From contig NW_020653409.1 of NCBI RefSeq assembly GCF_003589595.1, positions 1,408,175 to 1,472,174 on the forward strand: 64,000 bases of DNA. Reading direction: 5' to 3'. The notes beneath the pieces are model-generated. The model ran no database searches. It was given only the letters and a program-made list of their open reading frames with translations, and was not told the DNA's origin. Every line of letters starts with the position of its first letter. Positions within the stretch are counted from its first letter, which is position 1. The translations under genes were made by a program, and so were the position numbers. Source of the DNA: Hyposmocoma kahamanoa (lineage: Eukaryota > Arthropoda > Insecta > Lepidoptera > Cosmopterigidae). Below, one piece after another: positions 48,748 through 61,010 of the stretch.

Positions 48748-48908
48748 GTCGTATTCTAGAACTCTACTCAATGCTCAAGTCAGGATTGCGCTGGAAACAC
48801 AAGCACTGGAAATACGACCCTAATGGCAGGGACTTGAGTATGATTTCGAGTGCTTTAAACTTTAATCAAATCCTGACTTGAGCATTGAGTAGAGTTCTAG
48901 AATACGAC
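48748..48908. repeat. Perfect 40-bp inverted repeat, 81-bp spacer
   Basis: Arms at 48748-48787 and 48869-48908 are exact reverse complements. A short open frame (48681-48881, with Met-Asp-Val-Asp-Glu-Glu-Arg-Arg-Arg-Ile) runs into the second arm, and an AATACGACCCT block occurs both in the spacer and after the right arm. This looks like a rearranged piece of a once-coding sequence, possibly a DNA transposon, but I cannot name it. Confidence 0.8.
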
Positions 48909-50044
48909 CCTTATTTTGCTGTGCTGATTATACGTCGACAGTAACGTCATCTCCGTCAATACTTACAGGCAAAACAGCCACGACTGCAGCAGTTCCTTGT
49001 TGCGTATATCGTACACTTCGATTGGCAATCGCTGTGTGCCTCCAGTGGAAGTAACTGGAAACTGAGTCTGCGCGTATAGTGGTCGATTGCATATAAGTTG
49101 TATGACAATAGAATATGTAGTTATCGGTTGCTTGTATCCAATCCTCGAGTATATAACCAGAAATATAGACGAAATAAGGGCCATCCATTCTTGGCATCAC
49201 TCATCAGGCAAATGTGCCTTATACCACTTTTAAATATCAAGTCTCCTTTGCACTGAAATCACATATTAGAAAGCTGAAATAGTACAGCGCCAACAACTGA
49301 CCTGTGTGTGTGTCTCCGTATATTATAAAAATATACTATATTTATTGTAATAAAGATAATATCTCTAACTATGGGGGGCTGTTCCTTTCGGCGTTGTGGG
49401 AAAAACAGCAAAACATCCAATTACGAAACAAACGGATAATAACGGATTTCATCGGTAATTAAATATTAAATATGTAATTCTTCAATTTTCGTCCGTTCAC
49501 CCGTAAATTGTTTCAAATTCGGACTGGCTAATCGGGGCGCAGTTGTCACCGTAATGATATGGCAGAATAGTTTTCAAACAAATTATCGTCTCCATTTCTG
49601 GTTATATACTCGATGTATCCAAGACACAAAAATGTCCATGTTTATATGGAGTGCCGTCAGCACGCTCCAGTTTTGCGTTCCCATGTGAAGTGTAGTCCGA
49701 CCCTTATTGTATTTTGTTGTAATGACCACTTACGTCAACAAAGGAGGAAAAACTTTCTGAATCTAACTTATATAGTCGAATTTTTGATAAGAGAAAATAA
49801 GCTGACGCTTAATGGGTGGCTAATGTTGGGAAACACTTCTAGTACTACTTACGTTGTATGCTTAGAAATTGTATACAGCCATATCCACGGGATATAACTA
49901 GCAACATTGTAATGCTACCATATTTCATTTGAATATAGCACATTCAAGTTTTATGTTAGACGCTACAGAGGGATTTCCGGGAAATAACGCGGAATCTCAT
50001 AACAGTTTTACAGTTAATTTCAAGTTTATTATTACAAGTTCTAT

Positions 50045-50305
50045 TTTTAACCGACTTCAAAAAGGAGGAGGTACTCAATTCTACTGTGTTTTTTGTATTT
50101 TTTTTGTACGTATGTTACGCGATAACGGCATTTGTGAACCAATTTTGATGATTCTTTTTTTGTTGGGAAGAAGTACCTCAGAAGTGATCTCGTTTAAATT
50201 TGAAGAAAATATTTCACCTCCAAGGGTGGCCAACTAGGGGATGAATTACTTTTGTGGTCGGTTTTTTTTAGTACTCTGAAGTGAAATTATCCAATACAGG
50301 GTGTA
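50045..50305 (+). repeat. ACCGACTTC-core repeat, internally deleted
   Basis: Both edges are present, but only about 260 bp long because the middle is missing. Confidence 0.65.
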
Positions 50306-51926
50306 ACATAATGGTATTCTCGTAATGCCCAGAGAAGGGCAGCGGTATAAAACGCAATCAACTCGCCCGGGCTTTAACTCAAAGCGCTGTGTTTTGACCC
50401 ATTTCTGACCAAATCGTAGGCAGACACGACGAATACGGAATTTGCTATCATTCTATACGTATAACAAATTTCGATATGAAAAATCGTTTTCAGACGAAAA
50501 AGACGCAACTCCACATAATACCCACCTTTCAATTCTGCGGATTCTCACTAATAAGAATGCATTCGATTTATTTATGACGATTAAATTTTTGTGATGATCG
50601 ATTGACGTGCATACTATTTAACGATTTTTTGCATCGATTTACTTCAATGCGATTTTCAAGCAAATCGATTTAATAGAAAGACAAATCGGATCGTTTAGAT
50701 CAGAAAGTAATAAAGATTTTGTAATAATATCATTAAATTTAAACGAAACTCGATTTACAACAAATATTCAATTGTAAATAGTTTTTGCCCTCGATTTCGG
50801 GCGTTAATGGCTTTTAACCCGATTTAATGCCTCACCAACAGAGATCTTTTATTTGATCAGACATTTTTATCGTAAACGAGCGAAGACGGCTACGTAGGAT
50901 ATAATGTGGAATAGAATAAGTCTTCGTATGGTAGATGACTGATTTTATTGCATTTGAGTAGTCATTTTATACATGATGTATGTATTAAGTGCTATCTTAT
51001 ACAAAGTATTTTATTTTACTACATACTATAAACCGGGACGTGTCGATTATTGGAATCCATATTGGCACGTCGTTGGTAAGTGCTGCAGACAAGATGACTT
51101 ACTTAGCTTTCAAAAGCTAATCAATATTCTCCATTAATAGTCGCATGTCAGTTAACCGTAACCATGGGTCTGAAAGTTTGAAGAGAAAGAAAGAATAGAT
51201 TGGCCTTAATTCTCGTTTGAAAAGTGTGTTTGTGTGCCTGCTTGTAAAACCAAATATTTAAGTAACGCTTTCTTGTTTAGAGCTTCTAATGCGTACAATA
51301 AGAATCATTTGTGAGGTCAATTTATGAACAATAATTTATGTTATTTGTTTTTTAGTTTATTTCTTTTTATGTGTCCGTTTTATTATTTTCTTTGTGTTTA
51401 AAAAACGTGGCAAGCACTTTTTCGTTCTTTTTAAACTTATGTGTATTAGTGGAAACTTTGCTGGATTAAGTGATAACTTTTTTGCACTTGTACACAAATT
51501 GTAAATTGTTTGTTTCCCAAATAAAAAAAAAATTGGTTTGCTTGAAAAGAGACAACCACAAAACACCGTTCGGCCACTGAGACAGTTAAAATCTGGCTAA
51601 AGTTTTATCATTCGACGGTTTCATAATCTAAAAAATATTTCAACGTCTTTTTTGAACAACCTGTATATTGATATGCTATTAATTTTATATAATGGTATAT
51701 TTTGAAAAGTACCTTTAAGGCAGATTGAAAACAAAACAAAGGGTCCAAAGAGACGAGACTCTCTTTATTACGCCAGTCAAGACATGTCGTTGACATCAAG
51801 TGACATAATCTGCTAAATATAATGACACTAACCCGCCGTCTGTCAGCATCCGTCACAGCCTAGCCATACACAGCAAGTCAGCTTCGAATATAACACACAA
51901 TAAATATTCACAAATATACGTAACCC

Positions 51927-52154
51927 CATTGACTTACAAATAAATGGACGACGGGTCTAATACCAAATCCACAAAAAAAATGTCCCAAGTCAACCTATTC
52001 GAAATTTAAATTGTAATGTCATCGCAGTATCGCGCTGTCAGTCGAACAAATGAAGACTAAAGCGGAGTTTGGCGCTCTGTATACGATTTTAGCGCCTTAC
52101 AAGTGCGGACACTTTTTAGCGCGGACCCGACGTCCATATTATTGTAAGTCAATG
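51927..52154 (-). mobile_element. 8-bp-TSD MITE, copy D (228 bp)
   Basis: Nearly identical to copy C on the opposite strand and the same length. Duplications CGTAACCC at 51919-51926 and 52155-52162. The closeness of C and D suggests recent movement. Confidence 0.9.
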
Positions 52155-54607
52155 CGTAACCCATACTTTTTTTTTACATTAAAAGTAAACGTCAAAGAGC
52201 TTTCTTAACGAGCACGATCAGAAACTCATTCGACAACAGCCAAAACTATTTCTTTTTTTTTTTTCACGGAGACGTATTTGAATCTTATTAACAATTGACA
52301 ATAATATATATTTTACATTCTATTACAAATGTTGCACAATAAAAGACCCAGAGAAGCAGAGGTAGTAAACAATCGTATTTTTTAAATGTATGTTATTACG
52401 ATATATTAATACAACTAAATTAACGTGGTCGTGTTCCACGATAAGAAGTGTTTTACATATTTGGTATTTTAATTGGTCGCGTTATCTTATATTCTTATTG
52501 TATTTTTGTTATTGTTTTGAGGTGCTGACTTTTTATATATTTTCTGTTCAACTTTACTGTTATTAAAAAGGTTAGTAATTTGAGTTTAATTATTTGAGTT
52601 TGAGTATTTTGTACAAGCGTAAACTACTTTATAACGACAAAGTTACTAATTTCGGAAGTGTAATTTTTATACCCTTAGCATTTAAGGGTATTTATCCTTA
52701 AACGAACTAATGAAAAGGACTTAGCACCCTATAATAAGAAAAGTGAACTGTGTTGCATACGCAGGTTATAGCAACTACAGTTGACCGTTTATTAACTATA
52801 AGCAAAGCAACAAGATCAACCAAGACCCAGCAAGTAATGACTGCAGGTCTATTCACAATTTTGTTTTCAATGCTTAAGTAGAACTAGAAAAAAGACAATC
52901 ATTCCATTTTTGTTATAAATTTATGGAAAAAAAAAAATGTTTACAAACAGGCCTAACATAACCTTTCCAAAAACAATATTATTTCAATATAAGCTTAAAA
53001 TAAGCTTATTATAACATCATGAGTAATGATCATGAATTTGGACCATGACAAACCTGTTAACCAATTAATGTATTTATGCCTTAGAGGAAAGATTATTGCT
53101 AAAGCGATTGAAAGAACGAATGATTTCCCAATATTGTCTATTCCTTACTAAAAATAGGAAAGAAATAACGCTGTAGGAACTATATAATGCCATTTCTTTC
53201 TTTTTTGTGTTCTGAATCGTCTTATCGTAGTATAATGTTTAAGTACTTAATGTTATTCACATTTAGAGAATTTTAACGGTTAAAAAAAGAAAAGTATGTA
53301 CTAATAAAATCTATTAAAATTACGTTGTATTCAATTATTTTTCCGCATTTTCATGAAGAAAAATAAATAAAACAAGCTGAGTTTTGATTGTCACGTTCTG
53401 AATTCGGAATTATAGTCTAGTGTCAACCGTTAGTGTCGCCAAGGAGCATATAATGTCGCTGTCATAATTTTACGAAATAAACATCGCGTATTTTTATTTA
53501 ACGAGAAATGATTTCCTATGTACTATTAAATAAAAAAATAAACAAAATATTGAAAAGATTTACGTAAATAAATAAATTAAACTTATCTTTTCATAATTAC
53601 CAATCAATACTTAGACAATAAATTCGAAAATAATACTGTTTCCACTGCGTCCGAGTAACTATTTTAAGATTGCAAAATTTGACATAAGAACAGTACTACT
53701 TTAATGTTAAAGTCGCGTCATAATACGAACTGAGTGAATGAATGAACAAAGCTGCCAATAAAACATCACAGTTTTAACATTATAATAAGCTTACTTTGAG
53801 CGCGTCATGGTACGAAAAGTCAATGTAAGGTGAAAGTAAAATTGTTTTAAGAGGTTGTAGTAGGCCCCCAGCTCCTTTGTTTACCTTATTTCTAATGTTA
53901 AAAAAACGGAATACGGATAGATATTAAAATCATAGGTACACATCGCCTCAAGGGATTCAAATCTACCTCTTATTTAAATAGTATTAACTGTATATAATAA
54001 ACTGTTCTCTTCCTTGGTTACCAAATATATTCGGTTTTCAAATATATCACTTTTTACAAAATTGAACGACATATAAATAACGTAAGGTACAAATTTCAAC
54101 AAAGAGTTATTTGTAAGATAAATGTAAAATAGATTTTCTTCAATAGGGTTCCATTGAGAGCAATGTTCGTTCATTCTAACAAGGGAACAAATTAAATCAT
54201 ACAAAGCTAACAAAGAGAATGTCTGAGTCTACACGGAGTGGATCATCCTCCATGATCCCTTTGCCGTTGCGAAACTTAAAATACACTCATGTATGTTATG
54301 TAAGTATAACATATTATAGTTAAAGCCATATATGTATATAAATGTATGTTTGTGTTTGATTTTACGAGTACGGGTCTCTTATAAGAGGTGGACTAAAGTC
54401 ATATAATCTCTATAAAAAAGAGGCTACAAAATGGAAAGTATCCCATACATCTATAAGGTACACGAAAGCTTGTGAAGCCGTCTCGCGATTTACATGCTCT
54501 GGTACGAGAAACCGTACAGCATGCATAGCACGGTAGTATATCGCATGCAATATGTGATAAACCTCCTTGTGACATATTTATTACAGTTGATAAAGTTTTA
54601 TAGTACC

Positions 54608-54745
54608 TAATACTGCCACCTTATCTATTTCTGCCGCCAAGCAGTAATGTCAGCATTACTGTGTTCCGGTTTTGAAGTAGCTTATCATCAAGCGCACGAC
54701 TTGTTCGTCCCGTCACTTGATATTAAAATTTTATTTTTTATTGCG
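54608..54745 (+). repeat. R290 repeat, internally deleted
   Basis: Head block to GGTTTTGAAG, then straight to the CTTATCATCAAGCGCACGAC tail. Confidence 0.65.
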
Positions 54746-54769
54746 AATAGGTTTTTTTTTTTTTTTTTT

Positions 54770-55320
54770 TATGTTAAGTAGTAGGCAAACGAGCAGACAA
54801 GCCACTTGATGGGAGGTGGTTATTGTCGCCCATGGACACGAGCAATACCAGAGGCATCACCCATGCGTTGCCGACTCCGGAGAACCTTGTTTACACGTCT
54901 TTTGAAGAACTCCATGTTATAGCGCAAGGGGAACACTTCAGGAGGTACTGAATGGATAAGATACCGCACTAGTATCATTCGTTCTTTTGTTAGCGTCACG
55001 GAGCTCGTCATGTTAGTTATTGTGATAAAATTCCAAAACGACAGTTTTATCACTCGAATTTGACAGTTAAATGTGGACATAATGGTTTTTTTTTAATAAG
55101 TGCGCATTTGACCTCCATCGCACCTGATGGAAAGTGACGATGAGGTCGACGATGTAGCATGCACAACTAAATAATGCCTATTCACTCTCGCCTTGAAAAG
55201 GTCCAAGTTACAGCGTTCGGGAAACAACTCCCCAGGCAAGGAATTCTACTCCCTAACCGCTCGCCATATAAATTCTATTAGACGCTTCGTGCAAATCGTG
55301 GGAATATCCACCACATAGGG
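54770..55320 (-). repeat. Two moth repeat fragments after a T-run
   Basis: A T-run at 54753-54770 precedes a block with AGGCAAACGAGCAGACAAGCC (54783-54803), which carries an 86-codon minus-strand frame (55080-54820). A second block with GATGGAAAGTGACGATGAGG lies at 55125-55310 and recurs in part at 57482-57515. Both look like transposon-derived repeats; I do not recognise the protein. Confidence 0.4.
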
Positions 55321-55857
55321 ATCCGGAATTTTGATGGGAGTGATCATAGAATGAACCAAAGTAGGAACAGTGGAAGGAAAAAGGACAAATTCCTTTAGAA
55401 AGATTTAAAATTTTTTAAAGTAATTGGCCAGTAACCAGTAAGGAAGGTAATAAAAGGGCGGGATAACGATGAAGGAGATCAGTATAACAACTATAACAAC
55501 TTAAATATTAAAGATAAGTTATTTGGATTAAATAGAGTTCGACAAGGTGTCAAATGCAGGTTTTTTCCATTGTAAGCTATAAGTACGGGCAAGGGTTCGT
55601 GGAAGATTTTGGGTCAGCCAATTGGTCCGTGAATTTTTTAAATATATTTTTTTATAAAGTAGTAGGAGGCAATCCCGGTATTTCTGGCTTTTTATTGTGT
55701 TAGAACGGAATACGGCATAAAAAAACAATTTGGATATTTCGTAAACTGTTTTCATTACATTTTCAATAGGAAAAACATTTTTCCCATAATTGTTTACACG
55801 CTTGAGTTATAACATCGAAATAAAATTCTAGATAAGTCTTAGAGATAATAATAATTA

Positions 55858-56290
55858 CTTTTAGAAAAAAAACCGACCGCAATAGTTTGCTTGTCGGCTT
55901 TCGTTGTTTCGTTAACGCGGTCTCCAATTACATTTATGTGCCATGTTTTATTGAAATCGGTTAACTGAAAGTTATAATTGTAAAGCTCCTGTTTCTCCGA
56001 AAGAAAAGCCGACAAGTGGGTCACAAGACAATCGTTGCCAAGTAATCTATTACTTTTAACTAACTTCAAATAAGAGGAGGTTCTCAATACGACTGTATTT
56101 TTTTGTGAATGTTACGCGTTTACTTCGACGTTTGTGAACCAATTCCGATGATTGCCACAGTAGCGGTCCCATTTAAATTTAAATAAAATATCATTAATGG
56201 TGGCAAATTAGGGGATAAATCGGTTTGTTGGATTTCACCCACTTTCCATTAACCGATTCGAATAAAACTTAACAAATAGATGTATATCAA
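55858..56290. repeat. Two ACCGACTTC-core repeats meeting head to head
   Basis: A minus copy begins at AAAAAACCGACCGC (55864). A plus copy begins near TAACTTCAAATAAGAGGAGG (56060) and runs on to about 56290. Confidence 0.5.
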
Positions 56291-57059
56291 CTATCTTTTT
56301 TTTTATAAAATAGTTATAATTATGCATAATGTAAGAAATGTTTATTTACTTCAAGGAGAATCACCGGAGGAGAAGCTGGACACACTGTTTTGCTAATTCA
56401 AATGGTTTAGGTATTTACTATTGTAATAAAATCACATACTACGCAACAACATAAATTAGTTCCATCGCGCACCGCGAGATGGCATTAGCATTCTGCATCG
56501 CGTTGTCTAGATTTTCACTCGCGGAATGACCGCTGCGTCTGCGATTAGAACATGATCTGAGGAGCCTAATACCTACCTTGTACCTCATCTAGTACTGGAT
56601 TTGGAACAGCGATTTAGATCGCTCTCAGCTAGTACCTATCGCTAGTTAGTTAAGGGTTATTGTATACCAGCGGTTGCACCCAGAGTTGCTTCCTATTTGG
56701 AACGGTGTAGGAGATTTCCGTGATGTGTTGTCTAGGGTGAATCGTTTCCCACTTGTGCCTGCTCGGTCTGTAGAGGGAGCGATCCCAATTAGTTCGTTTA
56801 AATAGGAATGTTTTATTGTTTTCCCTCTTTACAATTTTATTATTATTCTGATGACACGAGCTGGCAACGGTTCAATCTTGCATCTCCCTCGAACTTGTAC
56901 TAAAGGCCATGATAGTCCATTAATTGTCTCGTTTGCTTCATCTCGCCTCGCGTTTGTGAACTAAAGGAACTAAAAAGACAGGTGAACTAATAAGATCTCC
57001 TCCCGTCTTTGGCTCTGCAAACAGGTCCCATTCCGTCTGAACTAAAAAGACACGTGTAC

Positions 57060-57375
57060 TGTGGACCGTTTAGGTTCTAGGGTTTCTCTCAGAGAAAAGT
57101 TCAAGGAGACTGGTGTCATGACTGCGGCGTAGCAGTACATTTACTCAAATATAATGTATGCTCGTAAAAATATACATATATGCATTAAAAAAGAAGATAT
57201 CCATAATATTAACCATAGAGCTAAGTTCAAACTCATGGTACCACGATTTCGTTTAACTAAGGTAAACGGTTATTTTATGGGGAACTGTATACGTTTTCAC
57301 CAGTGAATATAATAAGATTATCATTTTCTAAGTTGAAAACTTACATTAAAGGAATTTTAATTGAAAACTCCGGAA
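57060..57375 (+). mobile_element. Same LINE, internal fragment
   Basis: Corresponds to about 10175-10490, with an in-frame stop and a deletion near the end. It is followed at once by a small hairpin (14-bp arms, about 57371-57414). Confidence 0.75.
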
Positions 57376-57685
57376 CTAAGAACTATAAGGAACTCATTCC
57401 TAATAGTTCTTAGTTCATGAACTACTCAAGCCTATTTGCTACTGTGCGTTATACTTTTTTTTATGAAAAACAAGTGCGCATTTGATCTCCATCTCACTTG
57501 ATGGAAAATGACGATGTGATAAAAGTCTAAAACATATCATTTAAAAATGAAATATCTATCTTTGCACATAATTTTTATGTGGAGATATTTCTCATTAAAT
57601 ACTACAGAGAACCTGCTAAATTTTGGTTTTTAACTGAGGGTATATGTTGTAAGAGAGGTTTATTTTTCATTGTCCAGGAAAACGC

Positions 57686-57991
57686 TAACTAAGGCAAAGA
57701 TTAACGATGGCAACCGTTAGTAAACGACGGGAAATGAGCGTGCCTAGAGCTCCGGTACCTATCTGTTAAATAGGGAGGGTGCTGTACTTGCACCTGGGGC
57801 GGCTCATCTAAAGCACTAGCCTTGCAGAGAACTGGATGAGTCGGTGCCAACGGGCTGATCCGGGGTTAGGACCTGACTTAGATGGTCCCTGTGCGGGTTA
57901 GATCGCACAGGTCATAGTGCCATTCCCACATAACCAAGAGGTTGACAGGGAGGAGCATTATAAACAAAACCTATGTAGGATAATGTGGGAC
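57686..57991 (-). mobile_element. GC-rich retroposon, copy 2
   Basis: Reverse-strand relative of 25189-25593, sharing the same outer end and the CAACCTCTTGGTTATG block. Flanks TGTCCAGGAAAACGC (57671-57685) and TGTCCAGAAAAACAC (57992-58006) look like an aged 15-bp target duplication. Confidence 0.6.
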
Positions 57992-59239
57992 TGTCCAGAA
58001 AAACACCTTAAGTAACCATAATAGAGCATATCTCACTACGCTAACCTAGAACAATACAAAGTACTGATTGTCCTTGCTAAAATTAGAGGCTCCTTTCAAA
58101 AATTCCTCAAGGCGTTGCCTTACTGGAACTCGGTAAACGTTGCACGATATTTCTAGCAACGTCGTTATGTTCACTATGCTTTATTTTGACGTAAATTTAT
58201 ACATAATTATGTATATAACAACGTCTTAATTAGTGATAATAATACCGCTTTAGCACCAATGGAAACAAAGTACAATTATGACACTTATTAACACAGTTCA
58301 TTTCTACACGTGTACTATGTACAGGTTAGAACGGAACGACCGACAAAGCCAAAAATATCACGTTAAGAACCCTACATACATGAGTTTTATTTACTTTAAA
58401 TGTAAAATCAGAGCAGTTGAAAAATGTTCGTCCAGATTTAAACCTTTCGCGATGCAACAACCCTAAGCGAATCAATCGTGTCAGTATATCTACTGCCCCA
58501 CAGGCGGCGTTCGTGTCATTGGCACTCGCAGAAGAAATAAGAGTTCTCACTTGGTAATAGGTAATTAAAAAACATACGCCGATGTGGTTTTCCACACAAA
58601 TATACTAATACACTTTACTTGCTTAACACAAACACTACTTATAAACAGCACTATTCCAATAAGTTGCTGTCACAATCCAAAAATTAATAAGTAAACGTTT
58701 TGTGTTGTAAACGCGAGAAAAACATGAGGCCACGAGTTACCACACAACCAGGCATTTTGAACTAATTTATGAATGAAAAAGTAGTACTAGACTAAAGCAA
58801 ATATCATTAAACAGAATGGTCATAGTACAGGCAAAGGACTCCTGAATTCTAAGACAAGAATAATAATAAATTTTAAACGATTAAACCTTAATCATATACG
58901 CGCCAAAAAATATAAAATTTTGTTTGTTGCTACAAATAAAAGACGCTCTTGATGTCAAATCGTCTTATAAAGGGACAAAGTCGCTTAATTGGCAACATTG
59001 CATAGAGATGTGCGCGGCGACGGCCGGCGTACGCGTCGGATATCATTGATTATTAAATATCTAAATGTTAATTTTAAAAAGACAATTATGATAAAGAAAT
59101 AGGTTTCGCAATAATCGTCTTGTAAAAGTAACGTAAATGCAGGTCGTTTAATTAATTGTAATAAATAATCAAATTTAATCAAAAATAAGAAAACGAACCT
59201 TGGAGTTGGTCTGCAGACCTCCAAAAATAGATTTATTTA

Positions 59240-59625
59240 TTTTTACACTTAGAATAATAACGCATAGAATGATAGTTTCATATCAAACGAACTGTCACAA
59301 GTGAGGCAAAAATCTAATTCATGTAGGCTAGTTTTAATAGTAGGTTAATTTTCGGTTTTAGTGAATATTTACATAAAAATACAAGTTGAATCGCGTTACT
59401 TCCTTGTGGAATGTGCTGTTAGTATCAATTTTATGTTTGTCTGACGTATTTTTACACTCGCACATTTCGTCATTTTTAGCTAAAATTCTTGATCTGTTCG
59501 CGGTGCAAGTTGACCTTGAACACTGAAGGCCCGCCCGCTCATGTAGGCCCTTTTGGCGCGCTTCGATTTGCCTCACTTAGCGTGTGCGGACTAGGTTTCT
59601 ATGCGTTATTATTCTAAGTTTTTAC
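59240..59625. mobile_element. MITE-like element with two-step inverted ends (about 385 bp)
   Basis: Exact 21-bp outer arms at 59248-59268 and 59598-59618, and inner arms AAGTGAGGCAAA (near 59302) and TTTGCCTCACTT (near 59567). Non-coding; the minus-strand frame at 59358-59576 lies wholly inside. Confidence 0.6.
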
Positions 59626-60424
59626 ATTACATTTATTAAAATTTCAACTACTCAGCTCAAGTAAACAGAAATTTTAGTTTTAAATGTTGATCTCATTAAA
59701 ATGAACTCTTCGTTTTAAAGTTGGTAAATTCTTGTAGTGTAATTTAAAACTATTTCCCAATGGATTGAAAAATAGACTAGTACAAAAGAAACGATCTCCC
59801 GATTATGCTACCAAAAACAGACAGCAGGTATCAAGTGTCCATCTCGAAATCTCTAAGCGGTTATGAGTGACGTGATTGGCTGCCTCAATTTACTATTTTA
59901 CGTTTGGGCCGGATTAAGGGTTATGAGACTATTGTAATTTGGGTACTTGACGCATGTTGTAGGACGTGTTTACTTAAATAGTTAGGTTTATTAAGTTAGT
60001 CTTATCTTATGATGCAGGCAATATGAGTTAAACTCCTGATAGGGTCATTTAGAAAACTTTACTTTTCTCAAGTCGTTGTAGGTAGTTTATGACCACACAT
60101 AGTTCAGAAACAACATGTCGCCCGAATATTCTATGAGAGGTGCATTTATTCGGTAAATGTAAATATTGGGTCGTCAAACACGGAATTTAGGGGTGTTAAT
60201 TACGCTCAAAGTAATACAATAAAATACCCGCATAATTAATCATCGTTCACATGATGACTGATCAAAGAAAGCGATTGATGGGGTGCTGATCAACGACAAA
60301 GTTTTTGCCCTGAGTACCTCCCGGTAGTTGCCTCCAAACAGCTGTGTTTTATGATGTAGGGTTGACAATACAGACTTTTCAAGCAAATCTTTATCATTGA
60401 ATAACTCTGAAACTATTACGTCAG

Positions 60425-60545
60425 ATTACTGAGTTCCGGTTTTAAAAGGTAAGGGGACGGGCGCCGTGGCAGTGCCCCTCAGATCTTTGCGATTTAGTAG
60501 ATTTAGTTCGGAGTGGCACTGCGACTGTTATGGAAAATTTTGTCA
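60425..60545 (+). repeat. R290 repeat, middle part
   Basis: GGGGACGGGCGCCGTGGCAG to TGGCACTGCGACTGTTATGG only. Confidence 0.6.
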
Positions 60546-60837
60546 CCATTGTAAGATGGGTTATTTGGTCTTGGGAGTGAAATTGTACAGGGTGACTTAT
60601 TATTAGACTTATCCCATTAGAAACACAACGGAATAGATTAGAATTGATTTTGCGTTATGGCAATAACTTTTTCTCATACTAATAAAAAAAATCTATATTA
60701 TTTAGGACCATGGCGATGTGAAATTATATCAAATTTCTGCACTTAGTATCGTGACTCGTCTGATCAGTGTGTTATTCAAAAATGTTTTGATATTAAATGT
60801 AAGGCTTTAATAATGATAGTATTCATTTGGAAATTGC

Positions 60838-61010
60838 CTTTTTTAACCAAATTCAAAAAAAGGAGTAGCTTATACGTGCTGTATGTGTGTTTTATGTACT
60901 TTTTAAGATTTTTCCGTCAATTGTGAACCAATTTTGAAAATTCCTTTTTTGTTTGAAAGGGTGCAGTCTCATGGTGGTCCCATTGTCACCAAGTCAAAAT
61001 CTGTTGAGGA
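60838..61010 (+). repeat. ACCGACTTC-core repeat, diverged
   Basis: TTTTTAACCAAATTCAAAAA start followed by recognisable GTGAACCAATTTTGA and GGTGGTCCCATT blocks; the end is lost. Confidence 0.45.

Noticed and set aside
53100..54250. Possible exon in the long unannotated part of intron 4
   Set aside because: Only AT-rich sequence with a 79-codon minus-strand frame of no known family; nothing supports a gene.
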